Part shown: piece after piece, positions 1 to 10,790 of the stretch | Position numbering within the stretch: the stretch's first letter is position 1 | How the letters are laid out: every line of letters starts with the position of its first letter | Assembly (NCBI RefSeq): GCF_052857255.1 | Contig: NC_135497.1 | Coordinates: 343,210,183 to 343,274,182, forward strand | DNA: 64,000 nt | DNA from: Amblyomma americanum | Taxonomy: Eukaryota > Arthropoda > Arachnida > Ixodida > Ixodidae | Direction: 5' to 3' | Program-made: the position numbers and the translations under genes | The notes under the pieces: model-generated | Database searches by the model: none | What the model was told of the DNA's origin: nothing | Seen by the model: the letters and a program-made list of their open reading frames with translations, nothing else

Positions 1-1
1 C

Positions 2-529
2 GCCGATATGCTCGCTATGTATGTCGATGCCGAACATAAAACCTGGGATGTCATCCTGCCTTACGTCGTCTTCGCCTACAACACCGCAGTGCAGGAGAAA
101 ACCCAGATGACGCCTTTTAGGCTCGTCCATGGCAGGGATGCCACGACCACGCTAGACGCCATGCTGCCCAACGTTACAGAAGAAGAGAACGTCGACGTTG
201 CCGCCTACCTTCAACGCGCAGAAGAAGCTCGAAGGCTTGCCCGATTACGGATCAAAGATCAGCAGCGGTCCGACGCCAGACGCTACAACCTACGAAGACG
301 CAACGCGGAATACAAGCCAGGAGACCAAGTCTGGGTGTGGACGCCCATTCGCCGCCGTGGATTGAGTGAAAAGCTTTTGCGCCGCTATTTCGGCCCGTAC
401 AAGGTTCTTCGTCGGCTGGGTGAACTGGATTATGAAGTCATCCCTGACGCAATGACTTCATCCCAGCGACGCCGCGTACGACCAGAAGTTGTCCATGTAG
501 TCCGTCTGAAGCCGTATTATGCGCGCTAA
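2..529 (+). CDS. Gypsy pol polyprotein, integrase C-terminal part (partial)
   Basis: Partial open frame entering from the left edge and ending with TAA at 527-529. It encodes the end of the integrase core and the C-terminal DNA-binding region. Visible marks are the segment after the catalytic glutamate (MLAMYVDAEHKTWD), a basic linker rich in RRxAR, and the GPY/F-like module (RRYFGPYKVLRRL) with the closing VVHVVRLKPYY motif typical of Gypsy integrases. Residue-by-residue similarity to the last 170 residues of the pol at 48385-51822 is obvious, including the WTPxRxRGL motif. No stop or frameshift is seen in this part. Integrase joins the cDNA copy to host DNA in the nucleus. Confidence 0.85.
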   Translation, partial: ADMLAMYVDAEHKTWDVILPYVVFAYNTAVQEKTQMTPFRLVHGRDATTTLDAMLPNVTEEENVDVAAYLQRAEEARRLARLRIKDQQRSDARRYNLRRRNAEYKPGDQVWVWTPIRRRGLSEKLLRRYFGPYKVLRRLGELDYEVIPDAMTSSQRRRVRPEVVHVVRLKPYYAR

Positions 530-638
530 AGGCCGCTGTATTTCCATGCTCTATTTTCGCAAGATCTGTTTTTTCCCCTTACTAGTCGCATTATTTGTTT
601 TAATGCATCGGGTCGATGCTTCTTTGAGAGGGGAGTAA

Positions 639-1008
639 TGCCGCGAATATTTCCAGTGTTTGTTCGTTTTTCAAATCTGCCGCGACACCACCTTATCGCT
701 TTGTTTGCGACGCAAGACGCGACTAGATTTATCTCGATTGATCACAGCCGGGCAAAGCTGATTCTACGTTGTTCCGGAATGTTCTAGTAACTTTGCGCCC
801 TTTATCTCGAATGTTCGCTATCAGCTTTAAATTGAGCACGGCCGACAGCAGCGGGCATTCTGTTCGACGACCGCCGAGCACGCTTGTCGCTTCTCCGCCG
901 CCGAGTGATTCAGTCCATTTTGGGTGCAAGTCAGCCCAATAAACAGTTCTTTTAGAAGACCCTTTCGTCCGTCTTCATCGCTGCTTCGACTGCCGTCACC
1001 ACTACGTG

Positions 1009-1011
<3 letters not shown>
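639..1011 (+). repeat. Candidate 3' LTR of the left-edge Gypsy element
   Basis: Segment of 373 bp that starts TGCCGCG directly after a polypurine tract and ends GTGACA directly before the (TA)n tract. A polyadenylation signal AATAAA lies at 938-943, as expected near an R region. Without the 5' LTR the exact start is inferred from the polypurine tract and the TG/CA rule. Confidence 0.6.

Positions 1012-1055
<44 letters not shown>
1012..1055. repeat. (TA)n microsatellite
   Basis: About 44 bp of uninterrupted AT dinucleotides immediately following the candidate LTR end. It is probably the integration target of the Gypsy element on its left. Confidence 0.95.
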
Positions 1056-1057
<2 letters not shown>

Positions 1058-2593
1058 AATGTTACGACCGTACCTAAAGAAATTGCGTAGATTCGGGGAA
1101 ATGCATGGAGCCGGGAAAAAAATGCTTCTTCACCTCAAAGCTCACCAGTCGACTGAAATGCTCGGTAAAATAAGATACACGCGCACTCCGTGCCCTGGGA
1201 TTTACCCAGTCTGTAGGTTTTGAGGTAGATGAGAGCTAATCTCTACGAAACGAGGCTCGCTACTCCTCCGATTTTTATCGGTTCTTTGATGCTTGCATTT
1301 AATTTCTGTGACAATATTTTTCACACCTAAAATTTGTCGCGCGAATGTGGTGTTCTCTCTGAGTGGTACAAAAACAAATGCGCTGTGCTCTTTCGGGCAT
1401 GCGACATCCAAAGGTAGCAACTGTGAAAGAGGGGAGAAATTCGTCAGCTCGATTTACAGGTTAATAGCAAAAATAGAAAGTGGAAAAACAACGCTGCCGG
1501 TCAAAAACCTCAATTGTTGGCATTAAAAGTCAGTCTGTTTTACGCGACGATTAAACAAACAGTGCTCTCGACCCGTAAACTGCATGGGGCCGAGTATGTG
1601 ACAACGCACGCAGTAATATTGGCGCATAAATTACTAAACCTCATTTTGAAGTGAAAACAGCGCAAACAGGGACAGTGGACTGAGGAGAAAGACTACAAAT
1701 TACAAGCGCTCTCCTTTGTGCACTGACCGCGCTCGCACTGCGCTCTTGCTTCAGAACGAACGTCCCTGCACGTAAATCCCGGCCTCGGCGGTCGAATTTC
1801 GATGGAAGAGAAACTGTACGGACCTGTATACTGTGAAATGTCACTGCACATTAAAAAATCAAACCATCACGTGAAACCCCCTTGGCACATGTTTACTGTG
1901 AAAGAAGAGAGAGCTGTTGTAGCGACGACATCGTGTGATGAAATCAGGGATGTCAACACGCGATGTTGCTCTCGCCACGTAATCGTAACAGGAGTTTTAC
2001 AACCCATCGTGCAGATAGAAGGCAGCCAATGCGAGAAATATTTACAGAAATCGTAGCGTGCATTCCCTCCATTGCTTACTAGTTGAGTACGTTGAGACGG
2101 AAGAAAGCAAACTACAGCAGCCAGAGTAGAAGGCGAGATAATATCACCGGGGCATACTTGATTCTCCTTAGTCCACTCACCCACGCTTGTCGCTGTTCTT
2201 TCCAGCGCAACCTGCCCGAGAATAGGTATAGTTTCACAAACGCATCTCGGTGTTTAGTGTCCCGTGCAACGTTGTGGCAGCCCACGGCACTCCACTACTT
2301 TGTGCCAACGGTTTGCTGTGCCGGAACAACTACCGCCTGGTGCAGCTCAATCGTCGAGCCCGCACACGAAGCTAGCACAGCTTTTGCTCCGGCGGCGCCC
2401 CGACGTTTCGCGGTTCATCACCAGGAGAGAAACGCGGCGCTACCGTTGGGTTACCAAGCTTGCACATGGCCACTGGGAGACTCGAGGGGGAGCGATGACG
2501 CAAGCGCCGCGCGAAGCGCGCCGCACCCGCTTGTGTTTTATAAAACAATTCTGCCGACTAAATGGTGTTTCTGTGCGAAATTTCAGACCCATA
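1056..2593. other. Intergenic, no recognisable gene
   Basis: Mixed-composition DNA with only short open frames on both strands. The part from about 2160 to 2530 is GC-richer and looks like an old repeat, but I cannot name a family. Confidence 0.5.
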
Positions 2594-2900
2594 GCGATGG
2601 CTGAGTGTTTAGTGCGATCGGCTACTGAGCCGTAGCTCACGGTTTCAAACTCGACAGCGGCAGCCGCGTTTCGATGAAGGCGAAACGCAAGCGTGCCCGT
2701 GCGCTGTGCGATGTAGGCGGCCTTTAAAGATCCCCAGGTGGTCGAAATCCCCATGTGCCCTCCTCTACAGCACTTATTTTTCTTTTCCATTTCACTCCCA
2801 CCTTTCTATCTTTATTTACGGCGTGGTTCGGGTGTCCACCGACATACGAGGCAATTACTGCGCCATTTCCTTTCCTCACAAGCCAATTTTCTATTTTTAA
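2594..2900 (+). repeat. tRNA-derived SINE, Ruka-like, plus strand
   Basis: The head has a degenerate A box (GATGGCTGAGTG near 2596) and a degenerate B box (GGTTTCAAACTC near 2641). The body matches the minus-strand copy at 25310-25628 in order: GCTGTGCGATGT, TTAAAGATCCCCAGGTGGTCG, TTTCACTCCC, TACGGCG, and TACTGCGCCATTTCCTTTCC. The tail is T/A-rich. SINEs of this kind are transcribed by RNA polymerase III and mobilised by LINE enzymes. The decayed promoter boxes suggest an old copy. Confidence 0.8.
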
Positions 2901-3796
2901 AGTTTGTGCTCGAGAAAGATAGAGAAATACATAAATTTGCACCCGTCAAAAACGACGGGGGATCAGGCTTTAGCCTAAACTCCCCTTCATTCCCGCAACC
3001 ATCGGCCGGAATCCCTTGGGACTCGGCGGCGGTAAGGGTGAGACCGATGACTTTGTGTTGTTCTGCTTTGTGCTTGAGCAATGAGTTCTCCCAGGAGTGT
3101 ACACTGAGCTCGAACAATCCGCCGATTTAGCTGAGAGAAGCATTCTATGGCGCGTATTTACCTGCGGTTTGCTTTAGTCTTTGTCCGTCAGCTCAAGCAC
3201 AGCGCATTTCGCAAGACACCGACTGCTTTATGGTAAAAAAGGAGGAAACAACCTTATCCCTGACCTAAACCGGCGAGGAAGAGACCTAAATGCTCATTGC
3301 TTGTGTGCCGTGGTGTCGCGAATTGTTTAGCAAATGCGGATTGCAAACAACCAGGCTAACAAGAAGGTGCCGCCCACCGCTTTATGTGTGAATGCCACTT
3401 CGGCGAGCCTTTCATCGATCAGGGCTGCAGATTTGTCACTGATGGGAATTCTTGTAGCCTATCAGGATCTTTTATACGTAGCATGCCATGCAGCGAAAAC
3501 GGTATGGGGAGCGCTAGCGTTTTTTAGGGGCCGGCGCTCCCGTTCCTCTGTGGCCGGGGCCATAAGTCATCCTGCGTGAAAATGGGAAGTCTCTGATTCC
3601 CACGTTCCGCTTTGAACCACTTCGCGTTTGCTTGCAACATCGTTCGCTCGTTTATTGTGACAAAGCACAGGCGAGTTTGGATGGCTTGACTTAAATCCTT
3701 CCCGCGGCTACAGGTGCCTTGATATTGGATGTGAGCGAGCTAACAGATCAAGACAGCAGGCTTTAATCAATCTCAAGCATTCATTTCATTGATGAC
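2901..3796. other. Intergenic, no recognisable gene
   Basis: No supported coding region. The last five bases (ATGAC, 3792-3796) are the left target-site duplication of the Gypsy element that follows. Confidence 0.5.
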
Positions 3797-3943
3797 TGTG
3801 ATAAAGATGAAGTGTGGCAAGTGCGCTGCACGCACTCGCGTGCATGGGGGGAAAGAAGACGACGAAGTAGGAGAATACAGATCGGCTCGACCGTATGCTA
3901 CGTGTACTGTTTCATTGCTAATTATCATTACTACGATACAACA
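3797..3943 (+). repeat. 5' LTR of the Mag-like Gypsy element
   Basis: 147 bp, begins TGTGATAAAGATG and ends GATACAACA. It matches 8249-8395 with one visible difference. A short open frame runs through it into gag, but the gag start is better placed at the ATG at 4007. Confidence 0.93.
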
Positions 3944-3948
3944 TATTT

Positions 3949-3962
3949 TGGCGACGAGGATG
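3949..3962 (+). promoter_or_regulatory. Primer-binding site, complementary to tRNA-Ser 3' end
   Basis: TGGCGACGAGGATG begins five bases after the 5' LTR. Its complement CATCCTCGTCGCCA matches the 3' end of animal tRNA-Ser(GCU), including the G discriminator and CCA. This would prime minus-strand DNA synthesis. The tRNA assignment is from memory of the tRNA, not a search. Confidence 0.7.
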
Positions 3963-4006
3963 CTGTTTTGATTCGGGACCTTCACGTGGCCTGCTCACTA
4001 TCCGTC

Positions 4007-4627
4007 ATGAGCTTTTCTGGGCTTCAGCCACCACCACCCTTCCTGCCGACTCCTGGTCGTCCTGCCCTTCCATGGGAGCAATGGGAGCTGGCGTTCCGGA
4101 ATTACATGCTGGCCCCTGGTGCCTCTACTCTGGGCGCGGACAGGCGGAAGGCCATCCTGCTGAATTGCCTCGGACTGGAAGGCCAGCGCATTTTTTATAC
4201 ATTGGCGCCGCCGTCGTCCACTCCAGCGCCTACAGCTGCGGCTTCGCACTCCGGGGACGAGGCGCCCCGCCTTGACGAATTTGATGCAGCGATATCCATC
4301 CTGTCGGAGCATTACAAATCGTCCGTGAATGTAATCGCCGCACGTCATCGCTTTCGCCGTCGAGTTCAGGCTCCAGGAGAGACAACCCAAGAGTACGTCG
4401 CTGTCCTTCGCAGCCTTGTCGGCGACTGCAGGTTTGGGACCATGGCGGACGATATGATCAGGGACCAGCTGGTGGAGAAGACCTCGAGTTGCCATCTGCG
4501 TGAGCGCCTACTCATGGAAGGCTCCTCCTTGACTCTGTGGCGCGCCATGCTCCTTGCTCGACAGTGCGAGCAAGCTTCCCGGGAGCCAGGGAATTGGCTG
4601 AGGAGGACGCTCCAGTACATCGTGTGA
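4007..4627 (+). pseudogene. gag (capsid part) of the Mag-like Gypsy element
   Basis: ATG at 4007 opens a 206-residue frame that ends TGA at 4625-4627. The N-terminus (PPPPFLPTPGRPALPWEQW) and the following helical region are typical of capsid proteins of K02A2.6-like Gypsy elements. The zinc knuckles expected at the gag C-terminus are not in this frame. They lie in the next frame downstream (about 4720-4845). A short direct repeat GGGA-GCCA-GGGA at 4581-4592 marks where the frame is lost. I read it as an 8-bp insertion rather than a programmed frameshift, though a programmed -1 shift in the 90-bp overlap cannot be excluded. Confidence 0.75.
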
Positions 4628-4629
4628 GA

Positions 4630-6897
4630 TGCGAGCGCGGATCGAGACAAACACCACCTCATACCCATTGCTGCAAGATCCAAAGTCAACCATCACAATC
4701 TGCTGCTGCAATACCAGAGCGCATGTGCTACCGCTGCGGTTCTGCAACTCACCTAGCGAACAACCCTGCATGCCGAGCCCGCAACCGCAAGTGTCGTCGG
4801 TGCGGCAAGGTGGGCCATTTCGATTCTCTCTGCAAGTCGTCCGACCGTCCTGTTCATGTTCAGCAAGTTGCAGATACTGCTGACACATCGTCGATGCCGG
4901 ATGGCTCCAGCAGTGCGTCTATTCTCAATGTTGAAAGTCAAAAAAACGGAATTTTCGCCTCAGTCCTGATTGAAGGCAAGTTCATCCGCTTCCTGATTGA
5001 CACCGGCTCATCTGTGTCAATCATTGATGAAGATCTATACCACCGATTCTTCGCTAAATGTTTCCCGCTTAAATCAACTGCAGTTCAACTATTGGACTAT
5101 TCTAAGTCTCGGATTATAGTCCAAGGGTGTTTTGTTGCCACAGCAAAGTTCCACGACCGTACCGCCTGCATCCTGTTGTACGTTGTCTCGGGAGGCACAA
5201 CGCTGCTGGGCCTGGATTCCATTGCCGCTCTACAAATGAAGATCAAAGGTGCATCGTTGGAATGTCTTTCCATGACACCTGATACGCCTCTGTTACCTCC
5301 TGAGCTACGTCCACACTTCGAACATCTCTTCTCCAAGGAACTCGGAGTTGCTCGTGGCTACGTGCACAAAGTCAGAGTGCAGGATTCCGTTTCTCCTGTT
5401 GCTTGCAAGCTCCGACGGCTGCCGTTTGCCATTCGTCAGCAGGTGTCCGAGGAACTCCAGAAGCTTGAAGCTCAAGACATCATTGAACGGGTCGACGCTT
5501 CCAAGTGGATTTCACCCATAGTCGTGGCTCGGAAAAAAGATGGCTCCATCCGAATGTGCGTCGATTTGCGTGAGCCGAACAAGGCTATTGTGGTCGACAG
5601 TTTTCCTTTGCCTCAAACGGAAGAACTTCTACATAGCTTGGCCGGGTCACAGCGTTTTTCGAAGTTGGACCTTGCCTCGGCTTACCATCAAGTACCACTT
5701 AGCCCTGAGAGTCGGGAATTGACCACATTCATTACCCATGATGGCCTCTTCCGCTTCAAACGAGTGTGTTTCGGCCTTGCTTCGGCGCCTTCGGCTTTTC
5801 AGAAGATGATGCACTTAATTTTAAAAGGGTGCAAAGGTGTCCTCTTCTACATCGACGACATCATAGTCCATGGCACCTCCCGACAGGAGCACCTGACCAA
5901 CCTTCGTGCTGTTCTCGAGCGCCTGTCCCAAGCCGGACTCAAGCTCAACCACAAATGTGTCTTCGATGTTCCGAAGCTCACTTTCTTGGGGCATGTTGTC
6001 AGCGGTGAAGGACTGTTTCCGCTTTCTTCTGCCATCGAGGCGATTACGAAGGCTCCGACTCCATCTAACATCAGCGAGCTTCGCTCCCTCTTTGGACTTG
6101 CGGGTTTCTACTCCAAGTTTATCCCGCATTACTCCGACGTCGTTGAGCCTATGCGCGCCCTACTTCGAGGCAGCGACTCCGCCTTCACTTAGACTGCTGC
6201 TGCGGATTCAAGCTTCAAACTACTGAAGTCCATGTTGACGTCATGTGACGTGTTGCATTTTTTTGATCCTGCCCCTCCCGTGGTCGTAACGACTGACGCT
6301 TCCGGATATGGCCTTGGGGCAGTGCTTCAGCAAGACAACGGCCATTCCCTGCAAACTGTTGCGTTTGCCTCCCGTACCTTGACACCCCAAGAAAGAAAGT
6401 ACTCTGTTGGTGAACGTGAGGCCCTAGCTTGCGTTTGGGCGTGCGAACGGTGGCACGTGTATTTGTGGGGCCGGCCTTTTGTTCTACGCACCGACCACAG
6501 TGCACTTGTCATTTTGCTGTCGACGAAAGGAACGGGCCATCGGCCGTTGCGAATTTCACGTTGGTCGGCTCGCCTGTTGTGCTACAACTACACTGTAGAG
6601 TACCGCAAAGGCAATGACAACTCTGTTGCGGATGCTCTGTCTCGCCTTCCCTTACCGACCACATCGTGCAGTGAGCCCAGTGAGTTCGACGCCAGTGACG
6701 ACGACATCGTCTGCCTGCTATCGCCAGCCGTGACTCTACAAGAGCTTCAAGAGGCAACCATCAGCGACGCGGCAGTTGCTCAAGCCATTCAGTTTACATC
6801 GGCGACATGGCCGGGCAAGAAATCCCTACCGGAGAACCTTAGGCCATACTATCTCCTGCGCTCGGAGCTGTCCGTCGTGCAAGGCGTCTTGTACTGA
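4630..6897 (+). pseudogene. pol part 1: zinc knuckles, protease, RT, RNase H (broken)
   Basis: One reading frame holds, in order, two cysteine knuckles (CYRCGSATHLANNPAC and CRRCGKVGHFDSLC, about 4723-4845), an aspartic protease (LIDTGSSVSIID, about 4996), reverse transcriptase with SKLDLASAYHQV (about 5662) and the catalytic motif FYIDDII (about 5847), and RNase H with TDASGYGLG (about 6292), GEREALACVWA and RTDHSAL. The frame is broken by TAG at 6190-6192 between RT and RNase H, and by TGA at 6895-6897 after RNase H. All RT and RNase H catalytic residues visible by eye are intact, so the lesions are point changes in a recent copy. Confidence 0.88.
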
Positions 6898-8219
6898 GGT
6901 GACAGGCTCGTCGTTCCCGAAAGTTTGCGACGACGCCTCATGGACATCGCGCACGAGTCACACCCCGGGATCAGCCGCACGAAAAGTCGACTGCGAGAGC
7001 CTACTGGTGGCCGCGAATGGACGAGCACGTCGAAGAAATGGTACGGACATGCGTCGTGTGCCAGTCCTGTGACAAATCGGCTCGTCCGGTGGCAGCTCCT
7101 CTGCAACCTGTCGCCTTCCCAGAGAAACCTTGGGATAAGGTTGCCATTGATATCGTGGGGCCTTTCGACCAAGCTCCCAGTGGCTGCCGCTTCGCGATTA
7201 CTCTCATGGATTATTACAGTAGGTGGCCAGAAGTTGTCTTCGCTGATGCCATCACAACTCAAACCGTTCAAGAATTCCTGCTTGGCCTCTTCGCTCCTGA
7301 GGGTTACCCTCAAGAGATTGTCTATGACCACGGACCTCAATTTTCATCAATGGCCATGCAAATATTCCTCCGCGAACGGGGGATACGCCATTGCTACTCT
7401 TCAGTGTACCATCCCCAAGCTAATGGACTCGTTGAACGATTCAATCGAGTGCTTAAGTCCTACATTCAGCTAGCTCTGTGCGAGCGACGCGACCTACGTA
7501 CAACGATTGTTGACTACCTCGGTGTCTACCGCTGTACGCCCCATGCCACGACAGGAATTGCACCAGCTGTCCTACTTCATGGCCGGTTGCCCCGCACAAG
7601 ACTTAACGTCGTAGGACTGCCGGATCAGTTCTTCTCAATGGATCCGACAAAAGCGCTTAAGCTTTTGCGGCAGAGGCTTGACGAGAAACAAGCGCAATAC
7701 AAGCTTTATGCGGACCAGCGGAGTGGCGCCCAGTGTCGTGGCTTTCAGATTGGCCAGTACGTGTGTGTCCGCAAACCAAATGTGCGAGGCGAACTGTCAG
7801 CTCGGTTTTCGGAGCCTCGGAAGGCTGTGGAGCAGCGTGGACCTGCATCTTATCTGCTGGATGATGGGCGAGTGTGGCAGTCGTCCAAGTTTTCTGCGGT
7901 TCGCCCAGAAGTAGTTCAGCAGCAACTGTCCTCCTCAGCTCCAGCGGCCCTTTTCGCTGATATTTCGCCGCCTATCGACGGCAACCGAATGCCGCCGCCC
8001 AGTCCGCAGTCCGGAACCGTGGTCCAGGGTCCTTCTTCGGACGCGCCTTCAATCCATTTGATGCCAGCCGTTCCGCCCGCTCCGGAATCGGTAGCCGCTC
8101 CTCAACCCTCGTGTAGTAAATCCACAGCGGCAACTGCGGCTTCACCTCCTGCGCCGCCTCGCCGAAGTACTCGCAAAAAGAAGCGGCCCGCATGGTTCAA
8201 AGACTATGACATCCGCTAG
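6898..8219 (+). pseudogene. pol part 2: integrase (frameshifted)
   Basis: The integrase N-terminus (His pair in DIAHESHPGISRTKSRLRE) stays in the upstream frame until about 6996. There the frame moves by one base into the long frame beginning MDEHVEEM at 7017, consistent with a one-base deletion. The zinc motif completes with CVVCQSC. The catalytic triad is visible as AIDIVGPF, VYDHGPQF and ANGLVERFN. The C-terminus has an RR/proline-rich tail ending KKRPAWFKDYDIR and TAG at 8217-8219, about 30 bp before the 3' LTR. Integrase would insert the cDNA into host DNA. Confidence 0.88.
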
Positions 8220-8248
8220 ACATTTTGTTTTTTTAAGTGCGGCGGAAA

Positions 8249-8395
8249 TGTGATAAAGATGAAGTGTGGCAAGTGCGCTGCACGCACTCGCGCGCATGGG
8301 GGGAAAGAAGACGACGAAGTAGGAGAATACAGATCGGCTCGACCGTATGCTACGTGTACTGTTTCATTGCTAATTATCATTACTACGATACAACA
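8249..8395 (+). repeat. 3' LTR of the Mag-like Gypsy element
   Basis: 147 bp, preceded by the purine-rich GCGGCGGAAA. It ends TACAACA and is followed directly by the right target duplication ATGAC (8396-8400). Confidence 0.93.
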
Positions 8396-9164
8396 ATGAC
8401 CAATCCCCTATCATTGAAAAAAAAGGAATCTGTGCGTTATTAAAGCGTGAGGAAAGAAGTGTATGGCTGAGGCGCTAGCTTCAATGCATGAGCACGTTGT
8501 TTATTTTAGACTTGCTCGAGTTGCTCCGAGTGCTCATAAACACTTCTATGTCAAAGATTACGTTTACTTTGCTTATTTACTCGTACGCTTCACTTAGAGT
8601 AATATTTTTAAATGTAGGCTCATTTTCAATCGATCTATCATTTCCTATTCGCGAGATCGCTGTTTATCGCGCAAATGAAACATTCATTGTGTTAAATCAC
8701 ATGGCATATCTTTATGTGATGGTGCAGTCATTTCAAGAAAAAAACAGTAAACAGTTGTCGCTGTGGCGTTTAACTTGCACTCAGGGTGAATTTTCTGGAA
8801 CACAGTACTAAGAGGAAGAGATACCGCACCTACCACCAGACTGAGCTGAACGAGTGAAAGTTCCAAAGTGGGTATCCCTGCTACTATAATATATATGCGA
8901 CTCTTTGTTCCTTGTGATATTTACGAGCATTAAATTCATGTCCTCTTAAAAATAAATTAGGCGATTATGCTTCATACCAGCACAGCAAAGGCGGCAGGAA
9001 CTATGTGTGAACAGGGATTTTGCCAGTTGTGATGCCCTCCTTCATGAAAAACCAGAGCGCTCTTCACCCGCCGGTTGGCACACCTAGTGACGTAGACACC
9101 ATATTGTCGAATACAACAAACTTTATTGCAATATTAATAAAACTGTAAAGACGAAGGGTCTGTG
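8396..9164. other. Intergenic AT-rich DNA, no recognisable gene
   Basis: Only short open frames, with no protein family recognised. A frame at 8488-8811 encodes hydrophobic low-information sequence and is not supported. Confidence 0.5.
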
Positions 9165-9445
9165 CCAAGATGGCTGCATATCGCTATCGTTAAAAATCTC
9201 GCCATCCACGTAATTATGTTCCCTATTGTAAAAGAATTTACTTAACACCTTCTGGGGAAGCTGCTGAAGCTCATGAGCCGTCTGGCTGCGTGAAATTAAG
9301 CCCGGGGTCCTCAAGCTGCGAACACAGGTTAAAGCGCAGCGCGGCTAAGTTCTATGCGGTGCTGAGTTGGCTATTGAATTTCCGCTAGGTTTCCTGCGTT
9401 GTTTTTTCTGTTTTCCAGAGTGACCGAACACGGGAACGTGGGCTG

Positions 9446-10790
9446 ATGTCCACAAGCTCTCGAGGCCAGGGGAGCTCCCCCTGGTCGGCATGTCTCTCCC
9501 CTGATCAGTTGCCTCCTGATTCTTTCTTCTGTGGTGTAGTAAGCAGCATCCTTGTTGCTTTTGTCGCTGCGGATGGGGGCTCATTCAGATTTAATAACCT
9601 CGACACTGTTCAGGCAGCTGTGCAATCGACAACCCCGCACTATATGCGGATCACCGATGTCCGGCAGTTCGGTCGTGGTGGGATCGTTTGCAGATCGCCA
9701 GATCAGGCAAGTGTGGCAGACCTAGTCCCGTGCATCTCCTTCGCCAATCACCCAGTGAGTCCGTTCAAGCCTCTTCATCTGGCGTGTTCTAAAGTTCTAG
9801 TCCGCGGTGTTGACCCACAACTGAGCGCGTCCGAGACGCTACAGAAACTTCGGCTTTCGTGATCGCCATTCACCGCTGCAGCCAGATAGTGGACGGGAAG
9901 AAGGTTCCAAATTATACAGGGATATTGCAATAGGAAACATTGGTTGCGCTTTCTAGACAATCACAAGTGATTGTCTAGAAAGCGCAACCAATGTTTCCTA
10001 TTGCAATGAACCAACTTGTCCAACAACGCATCCTGCTATACAGGTATAGCTACTTTTGCGGGGGTTACTTGTGCATCTGACGTCAATATGTGGCCATTAA
10101 TTTCTCGTGTCGATCAGTTCGCATCACAGCCACTACAGTGCCGCAATTGCTGGAGGTCTGGCCATAGTGCTAAGGCCTGCAAATCAAGTTATCGTTTCTC
10201 TACGTGCGAAGAGAACCACAACACCGCTGTGCGTTCTTGAGCACGAGAAGAGCTGTTTGTGTGGTGATGCCCACTCAGCAAGCCATTCGGGCTGTCCACT
10301 GCGGGCTGAAGAAGTTCAAGTGCTGAAGTTAATTGACCAGCGCAGGTGCACAAGACGAGAGGCATTTGCAGCTATCAAGGATAGGGTGTCTGGCTATTCC
10401 AGGGCGGCAGCGCGGCGTGCACCTGCTGTGGATTCCACCTTATCGCAAGCGATAGCTGCGGGTGGTGGACAAAGCAGTGGCGAATGCCATGGATCGTGTA
10501 GTAGAGGATCTATCTGCGTGCATTTCGCAGGTGATGGCACCACAGGTGTCCAATATGTTGCAAGCATCCACTGCTCCTCTTTGTGGCACAATCTCTTCAG
10601 CTTTGGTTGCTCCCCCTAAACATATTTGTGCCTGTGGGTCCTCAACCAGAGCCTTTGTCTAATCCTCCAACAGGATATCGAAATCACAGTGCGGCCGAAG
10701 AATCATCTGTACAGTGCGTTGACGTGGAGGCTGAGATGCGAGCTCAAAAGCGCAGTGGGTCTGCGCTCGGTGCTACTGGTCCGTCTTGAC
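9446..10790 (+). pseudogene. LINE A ORF1 (Gag-like, zinc knuckle)
   Basis: Broken frames encode an RNA-binding ORF1 protein. The first open piece (9446-9862) has the region before the knuckles, including PFKPLHLACSKVLVRGVDP. After an interruption that contains the palindrome at 9924-10007, a CCHC knuckle CRNCWRSGHSAKAC follows (about 10137-10178). A second C/H cluster (CLCGDAHSASHSGCP, about 10258-10302) and a basic tail (RRCTRREAFAAIKDR) lie in another frame. The arrangement equals that of LINE B ORF1. ORF1 proteins coat LINE RNA in the cytoplasm. Confidence 0.75.
9924..10007. repeat. 84-bp perfect palindrome (41-bp arms, 2-bp spacer)
   Basis: The left arm 9924-9964 starts ATTGCAATAGGAAACATTGG. 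The right arm 9967-10007 is its exact reverse complement, with AA at 9965-9966 between. All 41 pairs match by eye. The symmetry ends sharply on both sides (T at 9923, G at 10008). It interrupts the LINE A ORF1 frame. Confidence 0.97.

Larger units (their letters stand above)
1..1011 (+). mobile_element. Ty3/Gypsy retrotransposon, 3' end only
   Basis: The window opens inside the integrase region of a Gypsy element and runs through its 3' noncoding tail and a candidate 3' LTR. Order seen: integrase C-terminus (2-529), about 100 bp of spacer, a purine-rich tract GAGAGGGGAGTA (626-637), then a TG...CA-bounded segment that stops exactly where a (TA)n tract begins. The peptide is clearly related to the end of the intact element at 48178-53361 but belongs to a different family. 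The 5' part lies outside the window, so no LTR pair can be compared. Confidence 0.85.
3797..8395 (+). mobile_element. Full-length Ty3/Gypsy element, Mag-like, 147-bp LTRs
   Basis: Complete element of about 4.6 kb. Two 147-bp LTRs (3797-3943 and 8249-8395) start TGTGATAAAG and end TACAACA. By eye they differ at one site (CGCGTGCAT versus CGCGCGCAT). The 5-bp duplication ATGAC lies at 3792-3796 and 8396-8400. Inside are a primer-binding site, gag, protease, RT, RNase H and integrase in Gypsy order. The very short LTRs, paired zinc knuckles and the RT motif DLREPNKAI fit the Mag/K02A2.6-like group, which is my inference. The coding region has four lesions, so this copy cannot make its own proteins as read. 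Confidence 0.92.
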
